A stretch of DNA of 49,615 bases, taken from the NCBI GenBank assembly GCA_002304315.1, contig NEUO01000007.1, forward strand, positions 1 to 49,615, in the 5' to 3' direction. This stretch comes from Verrucomicrobiia bacterium Tous-C4TDCM (GTDB lineage Bacteria; Verrucomicrobiota; Verrucomicrobiia; Verrucomicrobiales; Akkermansiaceae). Below the pieces are notes generated by a model, which saw only the letters and a list, made by a program, of their open reading frames with translations, ran no database searches and was not told the origin of the DNA. Every line of letters starts with the position of its first letter. The first letter of the stretch is position 1. Shown in pieces: positions 1 through 9,393 of this stretch. The position numbers were made by a program, and so were the translations under genes.

Positions 1-49
1 GGCCGTAATGCCCTTGCTACGCGGGGATTGCTGCCCTAATGCCCTACGC

Positions 50-1468
50 ATGCCTACCGTCGCCATCGTCGGACGCCCGAATGTCGGGAAGTCCGCCCTC
101 TTCAACCGCCTGGCCAAGCGGAAGATCGCCATCGTCCACGACCAGCCCGGCGTGACCCGCGACCGCATCTCCGCGCCTTGCATGGCGACGACCATTCCCT
201 GCACCCTGATCGATACCGGCGGCATCGGCGGGACGCTCGAGGACGGCTTCGCCGAAGCCGTGACGATCGAGGCCGACATCGCGATGCAGACCGCGGACCT
301 GATTCTTTTCGTGGTCGATGCCCAGGACGGCCTGACCGCGATCGACCTCGACCTCGGCGGGAAGCTGCGCAAGGCCAAGCCGCCGGTGATGCTGGTGGTC
401 AACAAGGTCGACGACGACAAGCACATCAAGAACGCCGACGAGTTCAGCCGCCTCGGCTTCGGCGAGGCGGTCCGCGTTTCCGCCGAGCACGGCAAGGGCA
501 TGCAGTTCCTCATCGACCAGATCGACGAGTTCATGAAGCCGATCGCCGGGGAGATCGAGCAGGCGGTCGCCGAGGCGGAAGTCGCCGGCATCAAGCTGGC
601 CATCGTCGGCAAGCCGAACGCCGGCAAGTCCTCGCTGGTCAATGCGATCCTCCACGACCAGCGGACCATCGTGTCGGAGATCGCCGGTACGACCCGCGAC
701 GCGATCGACCTGCCTTGCGAGTTCGACGGCGAGAAATTCACCCTCATCGACACCGCCGGCCTGCGCCCGCGGGCGAAGCGCGACACCTCGGTGGAGGTCT
801 TTTCCGCGATGCGCTCCGAACGCGCGATCCGCCGCGCCGACCTGTGCATCCTGGTAATCGACCTCGCCGCCGGGGTCAGTTCGCAGGACCGCAAGATCGC
901 CCAGGAAGTGCTCAAGGAGAACAAGCCCTGCCTGATCGTGCTCAACAAGTTCGACCTCTACCACCCCGGTGCCTCCAAGAGCGCGCGGATGGAAGAAGCG
1001 ACCGAACACGTGAAGCGCGAGTTGTTCTTCCTGGCCTACGCCCCCTTCGTCGCCGTTTCCGCCAAGAGCGGCCAAGCGGTCGACCAGGTGCTCAAGGAAG
1101 TCCTCAAGATCCGCAAGGGCGCGAAGAAGGTGCCGAGCACCGGCAAGCTCAACCGGATGCTACAGGACGCCTTCCAGCTTAACCCGCCGCCGTCCGACAA
1201 GCGCTCGGCCAAGCGCGTGAAGCTTTATTACGCGACCGCCGCGGTGGATGAGAAATACAGCACCATCCCGGTCCCGACCTTCGTGCTCTTTGTCAACGAC
1301 AAGTCGCTGATGCCGCAGAGCTACGAAAGCTACCTTTCGAACCGCCTGCGCGAGTTCAACCCGGTGGCTGGAGTGCCGGTCGTGTTTTCGATCCGCTCCC
1401 GTGACCGCCGGGAATGGGAGAAGCGGGACGGCCCTCCGGGCGGAGCACGGGGCGGGAAGAAAAAATAA
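50..1468 (+). CDS. der: Ribosome-biogenesis GTPase Der (EngA)
   Basis: A GTPase with two tandem G domains that acts in maturation of the 50S ribosomal subunit in the cytoplasm. Seen: P-loop GRPNVGKS at residues 8-15 and a second P-loop GKPNAGKS at about 187-194, NKVD near 117 and NKFD near 298 as the two guanine-specificity motifs, then a C-terminal KH-like region and a basic tail ending in GGKKK. The product is 472 residues, normal for Der. An ATG 14 codons upstream (position 8) is in frame, but the second ATG at 50 places the first beta strand (PTVAIVGRPN) at the N-terminus as in the family, so I chose 50. No terminator was seen after it. Confidence 0.96.
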   Translation: MPTVAIVGRPNVGKSALFNRLAKRKIAIVHDQPGVTRDRISAPCMATTIPCTLIDTGGIGGTLEDGFAEAVTIEADIAMQTADLILFVVDAQDGLTAIDLDLGGKLRKAKPPVMLVVNKVDDDKHIKNADEFSRLGFGEAVRVSAEHGKGMQFLIDQIDEFMKPIAGEIEQAVAEAEVAGIKLAIVGKPNAGKSSLVNAILHDQRTIVSEIAGTTRDAIDLPCEFDGEKFTLIDTAGLRPRAKRDTSVEVFSAMRSERAIRRADLCILVIDLAAGVSSQDRKIAQEVLKENKPCLIVLNKFDLYHPGASKSARMEEATEHVKRELFFLAYAPFVAVSAKSGQAVDQVLKEVLKIRKGAKKVPSTGKLNRMLQDAFQLNPPPSDKRSAKRVKLYYATAAVDEKYSTIPVPTFVLFVNDKSLMPQSYESYLSNRLREFNPVAGVPVVFSIRSRDRREWEKRDGPPGGARGGKKK

Positions 1469-1470
1469 TT

Positions 1471-1572
1471 TGCGATAATGACGCCATCGGCAGCGGCCCA
1501 CCCATCCCCTTCGGCTCCGGCTACCAAATTCGCGCCGATGAGGCGAACCTGCTGATCGCGGTGAAGCGATAA
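1471..1572 (+). pseudogene. Possible 33-codon gene remnant behind der
   Basis: Directly after the der stop codon an open stretch of 33 codons ends in TAA and reads like a genuine protein C-terminus, with local peptide IPFGSGYQIRADEANLLIAV. It has no start codon or ribosome site of its own. I do not recognise the family. Composition matches neighbouring genes, so it may be the tail of a deleted gene, or chance. Confidence 0.25.
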
Positions 1573-1605
1573 CTACTGTGGCTGTGGCATGCTGCCGCAA
1601 GCCTC

Positions 1606-2016
1606 TCATCTATCGCACGGCATCCCCTCCGAAAGGATGAAGTCGAATGGATAAATCTCCCCGTCGGCCTCGGCGAGGATGGCATTCTCAGGGCGAACGT
1701 CCGTGGCGACGACATTGCCCCGACGCCACGTGAGGGTGGCGAGCATGTCGAGGCGGGTCGGCGGGGACTCGGGGTGCCAACCTTCGCGGTGCATCCACGC
1801 GTAACTCAGTTCGTCTTCAACCTGACGACCGTCGAGGCATTCGCCAAAGGCCGCAGCTTCAAGGCATCTTCCGGAATCACGGGCCCACTCCGCGATTCGA
1901 GCATCGCCGATCTCGCACGGTTGCGTCGGGTCTGTTCGAGGGCTTCCTCTGCGGTAACCCGGCGCTGCTTTTTCGGAGCCATCTGCGGAGCTAAGCAAGC
2001 TAGAGAGGTTCTTCAA
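1606..2016 (-). pseudogene. C-terminal fragment of a polyvalent-protein-kinase-like protein
   Basis: An open frame of 136 codons on the minus strand ends in a segment reading TDVRPENAILAEADGEIYPF. The pattern D-x-x-P-x-N followed by G-x-I-x-P-x-D matches the catalytic end of the small kinase-like domain found in polyvalent proteins of phages and plasmids. The frame has only a TTG start with no clear ribosome site. Family members carry more N-terminal sequence than is present here, so I call it a truncated gene. It lies in a remnant-rich gap between der and the large secreted protein. The kinase assignment rests on one motif. Confidence 0.35.
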
Positions 2017-2231
2017 GGTGAACGATGGGGTAGGAGGACGTCATCAAGGGAAGGCGGACAGCCCGCCCGTCGCGCCAGGGCATCCAGAAACGGCCGGTCC
2101 TTCCATGACCCAGCTGTTCGCGACAACGGCGATCCTTGCCTCCACCGGCTCACTTCAAGCGATCCCATCGGTCTCGCCGAGCAGATGCCCGGTTCGTCTT
2201 GGAAGCAGGTGATAACAAGAAGTCTTGGCAA
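2017..2231 (-). pseudogene. Remnant resembling the C-terminus of the serine hydrolase at 9.4-10.4 kb
   Basis: The minus-strand frame here contains GSWKDRPFLDAL, nearly the same as the extreme C-terminus of the serine-hydrolase gene that ends at 9394 (ASWKDRPFLEALG). The similarity also holds in DNA: 27 bases at 2080-2106 match 9404-9430 with about four differences. The rest of the frame is not recognisable. I read it as a decayed duplicate tail lying upstream of the large secreted protein gene. Confidence 0.3.
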
Positions 2232-2268
2232 AGGAAGCTATTCTGAGATTGTTTCGCCACCTTCTTCC

Positions 2269-5200
2269 ATGAACTCCCCGACGTCGGCACGCACTGGCCT
2301 GAGTCTCTCCTCCCAGCTCGCTCGCCGATGGTTTTCCGCGCTGGCGGGTTGGCTCGCGCTCGCCACGCTGTCTGCCACCGCGCAGATCAATGGCACTTGG
2401 TCCAACCCGGCGGGCGGGTCGTGGGCCACGGCCGCCAACTGGACCAACAGCGTGATCGCCGTTGGCAGTGGCTCGAGTGCCAATTTCAATAACCTCAACC
2501 TTACAGCAGACGCCACTGTTTCGCTGAATGGAGCCCGCACCATCGGCAAGCTCTTTTTCAGCGATACCACGCCAAGCAACGGGTGGATTCTTAATACTGG
2601 CTCCGGGGGTTCACTCACCTTGGCCATTGGCACGGGCACCCCGGAAATCTCGGTGGCCAACGGCACCTCCACCATCAATGCCGTGCTGGCCGGCACCAAT
2701 GGATTTACCAAAACCGGGTTCGGCACCCTGATACTCGGGGCGGCCAACAGCTACACCGGCACCACCCAGATTTCCGCAGGCACGCTGCTGGTGACCGGCA
2801 GCCTGGCGACTGGACCCTCCACCGTGGCCATCGGGGGCACGCTTGCAGGCACCGGGACGATCAACGGCCCGGTCGTGGCAAGCGGCAAGATCGCCCCCGG
2901 CAACGAGGGCGTCGGCACCCTGAGCATCAAGAACACCCTCAATCTGAGCTCTACCGCCCAGACCGTCATGGAGATTGCCAAAACCGGCACCGTGCTCACC
3001 TCCGACCGGGTCACTGACGTCACCACGTTTGCCATGGGTGGCACACTCACCGTCGCGCTGAAAGCGGGCAGTGCCGCGCTGGCCCACGGGGATGTCTTCA
3101 ATTTGTTCTCCGCCACCACCCGGAGCGGCGCTTTTGATTCGGTGGCACTGCCTCCGCTGCCCGTCGGCTACACTTGGAAAACCAGCGAACTGGCCACGCA
3201 GGGCCGGATTTCGGTTTGGGCACCCTACGACCCGGGCGACCTGACCCTCTCGCCGACCACGGATTTGCTCGATGTCGGCTTTGGCCAGGCCGGCACGCTG
3301 TCCCGCACGCTGATCAACGCCAATCCGGATCTTCCTGCGCAGTGGGTCGTGTTCGCTCCGCCCGCCCGCGCCAACTCCGCCACGCTGGCGGAGACGCTCA
3401 GCGGTTTGGTGCCCCGCCAAACCTTGTTCAATCAAGCGATTTCGGATCGTTACCATTTTACCGGCGGGACCACTGGCAATGGCATCAGTGATACCAAGCT
3501 GTTTCCCTCCAGCAACGGCATCCGGGTGACTTACACCCCCAACCCGGCTCAACCGTGGATCACCCCCGACCTGAGTCTGGCAAACACGAACAGCACCATC
3601 GGCTCCGCAGGCGAATCCGGCGGCGGCGCACAGCCGTATTTCACCTGCAAGGGCGAAGGCTTCTGGGGCTTGTCCGCCGACCTCGTGCGCTGCACCACGC
3701 TGAGCATGTGGTACTTCTCGGCCACCGCCGCACGGGCTTCGTCCGCAACCACGATCAGCCACGCCGGAACCTCTTGGAAGGTGTTCATCTTCAAAGACAG
3801 GCCCGCCACCTCCAATTCCCTGCACCAGTTGATCATCACGCCGGATGCCCCGGCCATCATCCGTCCCGCGTCGGACAGCTATTTCAGTGTCACCGGCCTG
3901 CCCCCCTCATGCCGCGTCCATTGTATGGTGTTCTCCAAACCGGGAACGGCCTATTATGATGACGCCACCTGTCTCAAGGTGGCCAAGGCTTGGCTCGCGG
4001 CGGCAGCCCCGCCCGAGACATGGTTGGGATTGCCCGCCCTCACCGGCACACTGCCCGGCGGGCAGAACGCTCCATTGTCCCTGTTCCCGGACTCCACCGG
4101 CCTGAACCCGGGCAGTCATGTCGCCCGCTGGGCCGTCGCGCCCAGCGACTTCGACATTTGGACGCTGCCTGACGGAAGCTTCGGGTCCACCACGCTGCAG
4201 GTCGGAGCCGCAGAATTCACCGTGGACCGGCCCGCCATCGATCTGTCCCCGGCCGTCGGCGCGACCCCGGGTCGCCAACGCATCCGCCTGACGGGCGGCA
4301 ATGGATTTTCACTCGCCGATCCGCTTTTGACCTCCAGCCAGCCCTGGGTAGTACCGATGGCGTCCGAGAACCGCCTTGGGGAAATCGACCTTAGCTTCGA
4401 CACCCGCAATCTGCCCGCTGGCACTCATCAGGCCACCGTCACCATCACGCTTGGCAACACGCGCCAGAACGTCACGGTCCGTCTGACCATCAAGGCGCTG
4501 AATGTGGCCTGCCTGGTCGCCGACCCCTGGCGCAACCGCGTTTACGGCATCGATCAAACCGGTGCCGCGCCGGGTTCGCTGCTGGTGATCGATCCCACCG
4601 ACGCGAGCGTCCTCCGCACGCTGCCCCTGGGTGCTTGGACCACCGATCTGGCGGCGACACCCGATGGGGCCATCCTTTACGCGCTCGGCACAGGGGAGGG
4701 CCGCATCCGGCGGTTTGATCTGGACCGCTTGGTGGAACTCGACTCGCGGGCGATCCCGGATTGGACCAACTCAACGGCCGCCACCACATTGCCTCACCTC
4801 CTCGTCGGCCCCACGGGTCTGCTGTATTTCCTGGGTGCGGAAGGTTCGGCTCCCGCCCTGCGCGTGTTCAACTACGATTCCGGCACGCTGCTCCAGAGCG
4901 TGCGGCCGGCCGGCTCGAATGGGTTTTCCTCGTTTTGCTTCGATCCGGGGAATCCCCGACTGTTGGCTACGACCGCTTCGTCATGGAGCTTCCAGGCCGC
5001 CGCGCGAACCATCGCCATTCCGGTCAACCCGGACGGCCAGTTGGGCGCGATTCCCTCTTTGGGTCTTGATGAAACCGATTCGATCCCGAGCGCTGCCAGC
5101 GGCGCCCGCCTGTTCGCCCCGCCGGAGGGTGGCCCGCTGTATTTCCGCGACTCGGCCATCGCCTCCTCGTCACTGGCCCGCACCTCGCCCTCCTTCGGCA

Positions 5201-8200
5201 GCCGCGTGCTCGCGCTCTCCGCCAACGGCAAGGCGCTGGCCACCCAGTCCGCCGTACTGCGGGCCGATGATGCCAGCAACCTGCTGGCCCTCAACGCCAC
5301 CATGCCCGTGCTCACATTCTCCGCCGACCAGCGGCGACTGGTGGGCTTTGAATCAACAACCAAGACCCTCAAGTCGTTCGATCTCGCCCCGCTGGCCGGA
5401 ATATTGGGCAACATCACCGCTCCGGCGGATGGAAGCGACGGCTTCAACGGCACGCTCGCTTGGGAACCGGTGACCGGGGCTTCGCTCTACCATGTTTACA
5501 TGAGCACCGATTCGGCCGCCTTGCGACCCGCCGGCGGCGCACGGCCGGCTGATTCGCTGCGGGTCGGATCGGTCGCGGACAATCGCCTGCAGGTACCCAC
5601 GACCCTGTCCCCGGGCAGTGGCTGGTTCTGGCGCGTCTACCCGGTGACGCTCAACGGCATCGGCGTGGGAACCGTCCGCAGTTTCACCGTGCCGGCCGCG
5701 TTTCCCGCTGCTCGCGAATTGCGCTTCGATGCCATCCGCGGGCTGACATTCGACCAGCGCATCGTGCCGCTCGCGCTGGCTCCTGGCGCGCCCGCGTGGA
5801 CCGCCAGCAGCGACCAGCCGTGGCTCGTTGCAAGCGGCACCGGCAGTACCCTCGAAGCCGTCGTCCAACCGACCTCCCTGGCCGCCGGTTGGTATCGCGG
5901 CACGATCAGCGTGCAGTGCGCCGGCACCACCGCCCGCATCCCGGTCACCCTGCGGGTGCGCGCGCCGAAAATCACCCTGGTCCACAGCGATCCGGAATTG
6001 TCCCGCGTCTATGCCGTGCATGAGGATACCTCGGACGATCCGGCGTTCGGCGGCCAGGTGCTGACGATCAACGCGGCCACGACCGCCATCGTCCGCCAGA
6101 CCCCGGCCGGGCGCTCGGTCACCAGCCTGGCCGCTCATGTGGCGGACGACCGCCTTTATCTCACCAACTGGCGGACCGGCGCACTGGTGGCGATCAACCG
6201 CACGACCTTGTCCGAGGAACAGCGCTGGCCGTTTCCACCCTTTGCGGGGGTGGGCTATTCACGGGAAGATGCCCATCAGGTCGCCGCTGGCGGCCCCGGC
6301 CGCGTGATAGTAGAAGGCGGCGATCAAACGATCGCGGCCCGCTGGTTCGATACCACCACCGGCACCATCGTCGCCCAAAGCCTGCTCAGCGCGGGCAACG
6401 GCCGGTTCGGGCCCGATGGACTGACCTATTACCACGGCGTGATGAACTCCTCCTACGCCCTCCAGAAATACGACCTCTCCGGTGGCTCGCTGGCGTTGCT
6501 GAAGTCCCAGCAGCCCACGAGGTCTCTCGGCTACTCCGCCCCCTTGCGTTCACTGGTGGTGGCTCCCAACGGCGAGCGGCTGTTCTGGCACGCCACGGCG
6601 TTCACCGACGAACTGGTGGAAATCAACAACTACGGCCAGATCGTCCATGATTGCGCCACGGACGGCGCCTACGCGGTGACCTCCGCCCGCATTGTGAACA
6701 CCTCCAGCGCCGCCACCTTGTTCACCCTTCCGTTCACCACCGACCTGCTGGCCGTTTCCCATCCGTCGCGCAAGCTGTTCACATTCCGCGCCGCGCCCGC
6801 CGCCGGTGAAGCGATGTTCCAAGTGACGAATCTGGAATCCGCTCTCGCGCTGGGCACCACCGAACCGGCCTCGCCCATTGCCAACGGCGCGGTGGTCAAC
6901 GGCAGCCTCTCCACCTTGACCTGGACCGCCGATTCGCTGGCGAAATCCTACCGGGTTTTCTTCGGCGACAACGCCGCCGCCGTCAGTGCCGCAGGGGCCG
7001 GATCTCCATTGGAAATCGCCGCCACGCCGCTGACCACCGCCACGCTTCCCGAACCACTGGTTCCAGGCCGCACCTATTACTGGCGCTTGGACCGGGTCGG
7101 ACACTACGGCGGCGACGAAGGCGACGTCCGCAGCTTCGCCGTGGCACCGGTCGTGCTCTCGAAAGCGGCCTCCACCATCCAGCAGCCGATCCAAGTGCCG
7201 GTGCCGCGGACGGCGCTCGACCTCACCGCTCCGGCGGCCGTTTCCTGGCAGGCGACGACGCCCACGGCATGGATCAGCCTCGCGGCCACCAGCGGCAGCA
7301 CACCCGCGACCCTGTCGTTCGACATCAATAAGACCGGGCTCGCGGCCGGCACCCACACCGGCGTGATCCGCGTGACCGCCGACGGTCGGACGCTCGACCA
7401 TCCGGTCACGCTCACGCTGCTGGCCACCAATTACACCCGGATTGTTTCGGATCCCTCGCTGCCACGCGTCTACGGCATCAATCAGGCGGCCGTTTCCGCG
7501 ACCGATCCGGCCTATCTGGTGGTGATCGACGCCGCCACCGGCAACGCTCTGTCATCCGCTCCGGTCGGAACCGCCGCCACCGACCTGGCGGTTCACGTCG
7601 CGGATAACCGCATCTATGTGACCAACTGGTATGGCGGCAAACTGCTGGCCCTCAACACCACCACACTGACCGAGGAACGGCAGTATGCCTTCGGCCCGCG
7701 CTATTCCACCACCGATGCCTACCTCGTCGCCGCCGGTCCCGCGGGCCGCGTGATGGTGGAGGCCAGCGACCAATCCATCAGCATCCAGTTGCTCGACACG
7801 GCTGCGGGAACAATCGCGGGGACTTTCTCCACCCGCCAGGGTGGCGGCGAGTTCGATCCCGCCGGGCGCTACTATTGGCACGGCACTAATAACATTTCGA
7901 ACGCCGCCTTGCAGAAACTCGACACCCAGACCCATCCCTTCACCCGCACCGCCTCGCTGCGGCCCACCTCGATGCTGAGCACCTTCGGCTCCGGGATTCT
8001 CACCGTTTCCGGCGACGGTGGCCGCATTTTCTGGAACGGCAACATGTTCGACACCACCCCGACCTCGCTCTGGTATCTGGCAAGTCACATCTTCGCCTCC
8101 AACACCGACGGTTCGCGCGCACTCGGCTCCACCGTCCTGTTCAACACCGTGGCCAGAACCACCGTGCTGACCCTGCCGCGAACTGCGACCGACGGCGCAT

Positions 8201-8577
8201 GGAACCCCGACACCGACCGCTGGTTCTACCTTAGTGCCGGCCAGCTCTATTCCTTCACCGCCCCGGCACCCGTCGCCGCCGCTCCCTCGCCGAACCTCGC
8301 CTCCACCACGGCGGGCGCGGACACCGCCGGGCTGTTCGGCGATTTCCTGCCGGTTACCGGGCACTTGATCGTGGATGACAGTTTCATCCTTCGTTTCCGC
8401 CGTGCGGCCGGTGATGCAGCCGTGCCGCTTATTGAGACTTCCACCGATCTTCTCACTTGGGAGCCACTACCGGAGCAACCTGTGACCGCCGTTGCCGGCG
8501 AGGACGGCGTGGAAACCATGGAGTCCGCTATCCCGCTCGCCGGTCCCAAGCGCTTCTTCCGCATCCGCCGCCACTAG
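2269..8577 (+). CDS. Giant secreted protein with beta-strand repeat, three BACON-like/propeller modules and a C-terminal 'STDLLTW' module
   Basis: A 2102-residue exported protein of unknown role, probably at the cell surface. Residues 1-42 form a signal peptide (arginine-rich start, hydrophobic WFSALAGWLALATLSATA). An autotransporter-associated beta-strand repeat with FTKTGFGTLILGAANSYTG lies near 145-180. Three related modules follow, with propeller starts near residues 744, 1234 and 1721. Each has a BACON-like domain (W...L.AGT..G.I.V), then a YVTN-type propeller opening with DP.L.RVYGI or a variant. Fibronectin-III-like segments (A.SYRVFF, YYWRL) sit near 1060 and 1547. The last 70 residues carry ETSTDLLTWEPL and end in FFRIRRH. 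The frame stays open upstream to 1774, but the signal peptide fixes the start at the ATG at 2269. The ribosome site is weak. Confidence 0.85.
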   Translation: MNSPTSARTGLSLSSQLARRWFSALAGWLALATLSATAQINGTWSNPAGGSWATAANWTNSVIAVGSGSSANFNNLNLTADATVSLNGARTIGKLFFSDTTPSNGWILNTGSGGSLTLAIGTGTPEISVANGTSTINAVLAGTNGFTKTGFGTLILGAANSYTGTTQISAGTLLVTGSLATGPSTVAIGGTLAGTGTINGPVVASGKIAPGNEGVGTLSIKNTLNLSSTAQTVMEIAKTGTVLTSDRVTDVTTFAMGGTLTVALKAGSAALAHGDVFNLFSATTRSGAFDSVALPPLPVGYTWKTSELATQGRISVWAPYDPGDLTLSPTTDLLDVGFGQAGTLSRTLINANPDLPAQWVVFAPPARANSATLAETLSGLVPRQTLFNQAISDRYHFTGGTTGNGISDTKLFPSSNGIRVTYTPNPAQPWITPDLSLANTNSTIGSAGESGGGAQPYFTCKGEGFWGLSADLVRCTTLSMWYFSATAARASSATTISHAGTSWKVFIFKDRPATSNSLHQLIITPDAPAIIRPASDSYFSVTGLPPSCRVHCMVFSKPGTAYYDDATCLKVAKAWLAAAAPPETWLGLPALTGTLPGGQNAPLSLFPDSTGLNPGSHVARWAVAPSDFDIWTLPDGSFGSTTLQVGAAEFTVDRPAIDLSPAVGATPGRQRIRLTGGNGFSLADPLLTSSQPWVVPMASENRLGEIDLSFDTRNLPAGTHQATVTITLGNTRQNVTVRLTIKALNVACLVADPWRNRVYGIDQTGAAPGSLLVIDPTDASVLRTLPLGAWTTDLAATPDGAILYALGTGEGRIRRFDLDRLVELDSRAIPDWTNSTAATTLPHLLVGPTGLLYFLGAEGSAPALRVFNYDSGTLLQSVRPAGSNGFSSFCFDPGNPRLLATTASSWSFQAAARTIAIPVNPDGQLGAIPSLGLDETDSIPSAASGARLFAPPEGGPLYFRDSAIASSSLARTSPSFGSRVLALSANGKALATQSAVLRADDASNLLALNATMPVLTFSADQRRLVGFESTTKTLKSFDLAPLAGILGNITAPADGSDGFNGTLAWEPVTGASLYHVYMSTDSAALRPAGGARPADSLRVGSVADNRLQVPTTLSPGSGWFWRVYPVTLNGIGVGTVRSFTVPAAFPAARELRFDAIRGLTFDQRIVPLALAPGAPAWTASSDQPWLVASGTGSTLEAVVQPTSLAAGWYRGTISVQCAGTTARIPVTLRVRAPKITLVHSDPELSRVYAVHEDTSDDPAFGGQVLTINAATTAIVRQTPAGRSVTSLAAHVADDRLYLTNWRTGALVAINRTTLSEEQRWPFPPFAGVGYSREDAHQVAAGGPGRVIVEGGDQTIAARWFDTTTGTIVAQSLLSAGNGRFGPDGLTYYHGVMNSSYALQKYDLSGGSLALLKSQQPTRSLGYSAPLRSLVVAPNGERLFWHATAFTDELVEINNYGQIVHDCATDGAYAVTSARIVNTSSAATLFTLPFTTDLLAVSHPSRKLFTFRAAPAAGEAMFQVTNLESALALGTTEPASPIANGAVVNGSLSTLTWTADSLAKSYRVFFGDNAAAVSAAGAGSPLEIAATPLTTATLPEPLVPGRTYYWRLDRVGHYGGDEGDVRSFAVAPVVLSKAASTIQQPIQVPVPRTALDLTAPAAVSWQATTPTAWISLAATSGSTPATLSFDINKTGLAAGTHTGVIRVTADGRTLDHPVTLTLLATNYTRIVSDPSLPRVYGINQAAVSATDPAYLVVIDAATGNALSSAPVGTAATDLAVHVADNRIYVTNWYGGKLLALNTTTLTEERQYAFGPRYSTTDAYLVAAGPAGRVMVEASDQSISIQLLDTAAGTIAGTFSTRQGGGEFDPAGRYYWHGTNNISNAALQKLDTQTHPFTRTASLRPTSMLSTFGSGILTVSGDGGRIFWNGNMFDTTPTSLWYLASHIFASNTDGSRALGSTVLFNTVARTTVLTLPRTATDGAWNPDTDRWFYLSAGQLYSFTAPAPVAAAPSPNLASTTAGADTAGLFGDFLPVTGHLIVDDSFILRFRRAAGDAAVPLIETSTDLLTWEPLPEQPVTAVAGEDGVETMESAIPLAGPKRFFRIRRH

Positions 8578-8602
8578 CTTTTCCGCCCCTATTCCTACCG
8601 CC

Positions 8603-9250
8603 ATGCGCCCGCTCCCCTGCTTTCTAACAGTGCTGACCCTGGTCGCCGGTGCCCGTGCGGCCACCCCGGTGATATCCACCCCACTCGTCACCTATGACGC
8701 GACTCCAGGCAGCGAGTTCGCGCCCACGTTCACATTCTTCGGCTTGAGCGCGAGTGCTCTCCTCACGGGCGACTCCGCCGGCACTCTGGAACCCGGCCTG
8801 GCCGTGCCGTCGTCGGTATTCCTAATGACCACCACGGCCTCGCCCGACGCCAACGCCGCCATCGCCAACCGCCAATACCTCCAGTTTACCCTCACGCCAC
8901 AAGCGGGTCAGTCGATGGTGTTCGACATGCTGGAGTTTCGCGCCGCAAAAGGCGGTGCATCGGGTCCGCGCGGCTGGGCACTCACCACCAGTTTGGATGG
9001 ATTCGCCTCGATCCTTTCCTCGGCCGACATTCTATCCACCGCGCCGAACCTCTCCGACTTTCAAGTCCAGTTGCCCGTCACTCCCCCGATTGATACCGCC
9101 ACGGTATTCCGCCTCTACGCCTATGCCCCGGCCGCCGGCAACGGCATCTTTCTCGATTCCATCACGATATCCGGCAGCGCGATTCCTGAACCCTCCACAG
9201 CGGTCCTGCTCGTCCTCGCCGCCACCGCCACTCTACGCCGCCGCCGCTGA
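8603..9250 (+). CDS. PEP-CTERM sorting-domain protein
   Basis: A 215-residue exported protein. It has a signal peptide (MRPLPCFLTVLTLVAGARAA), a beta-rich middle and a C-terminal PEP-CTERM tail: IPEPSTAVLLVLAATATL followed by four arginines. In this family the tail is recognised by an exosortase in the inner membrane, cleaved, and the protein sent to the surface, often with exopolysaccharide. No exosortase is in this window. The gene begins 25 bases after the giant secreted protein gene ends, so the two may be co-transcribed. The function of the mature domain is not recognised. Confidence 0.85.
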   Translation: MRPLPCFLTVLTLVAGARAATPVISTPLVTYDATPGSEFAPTFTFFGLSASALLTGDSAGTLEPGLAVPSSVFLMTTTASPDANAAIANRQYLQFTLTPQAGQSMVFDMLEFRAAKGGASGPRGWALTTSLDGFASILSSADILSTAPNLSDFQVQLPVTPPIDTATVFRLYAYAPAAGNGIFLDSITISGSAIPEPSTAVLLVLAATATLRRRR

Positions 9251-9393
9251 CCGCGGTCCAGGCCGGGCTTGGAGCCCATTCCACCCGTCATTTCCCCGCC
9301 CTCCGGCGCAGCCACCGGACTCCTTCACCCGAACACGTTTCCAAAGGAGGCCGACAGTGGGTTTGAAGGAGAGAACGGGTGATTGTCCATCGA
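9251..9393. other. Intergenic stretch between convergent genes with a degenerate copy of the secreted-gene upstream element
   Basis: On the minus strand at about 9312-9345 it reads TTTGG, 24 bases, GGTGG. The inside of the spacer, GGTGAAGGAGTCCGGT, matches GGTGAAGGACTCCGGT ahead of the beta-helix gene at 13.2 kb in 15 of 16 bases. No gene follows it in the right direction, so it may be a leftover from a lost gene. Confidence 0.35.

Noticed and set aside
1774-2268. 165-codon upstream extension of the giant secreted protein
   Set aside because: The extension would put the signal peptide in the middle of the chain; sequence there is not protein-like and overlaps the remnants on the other strand.
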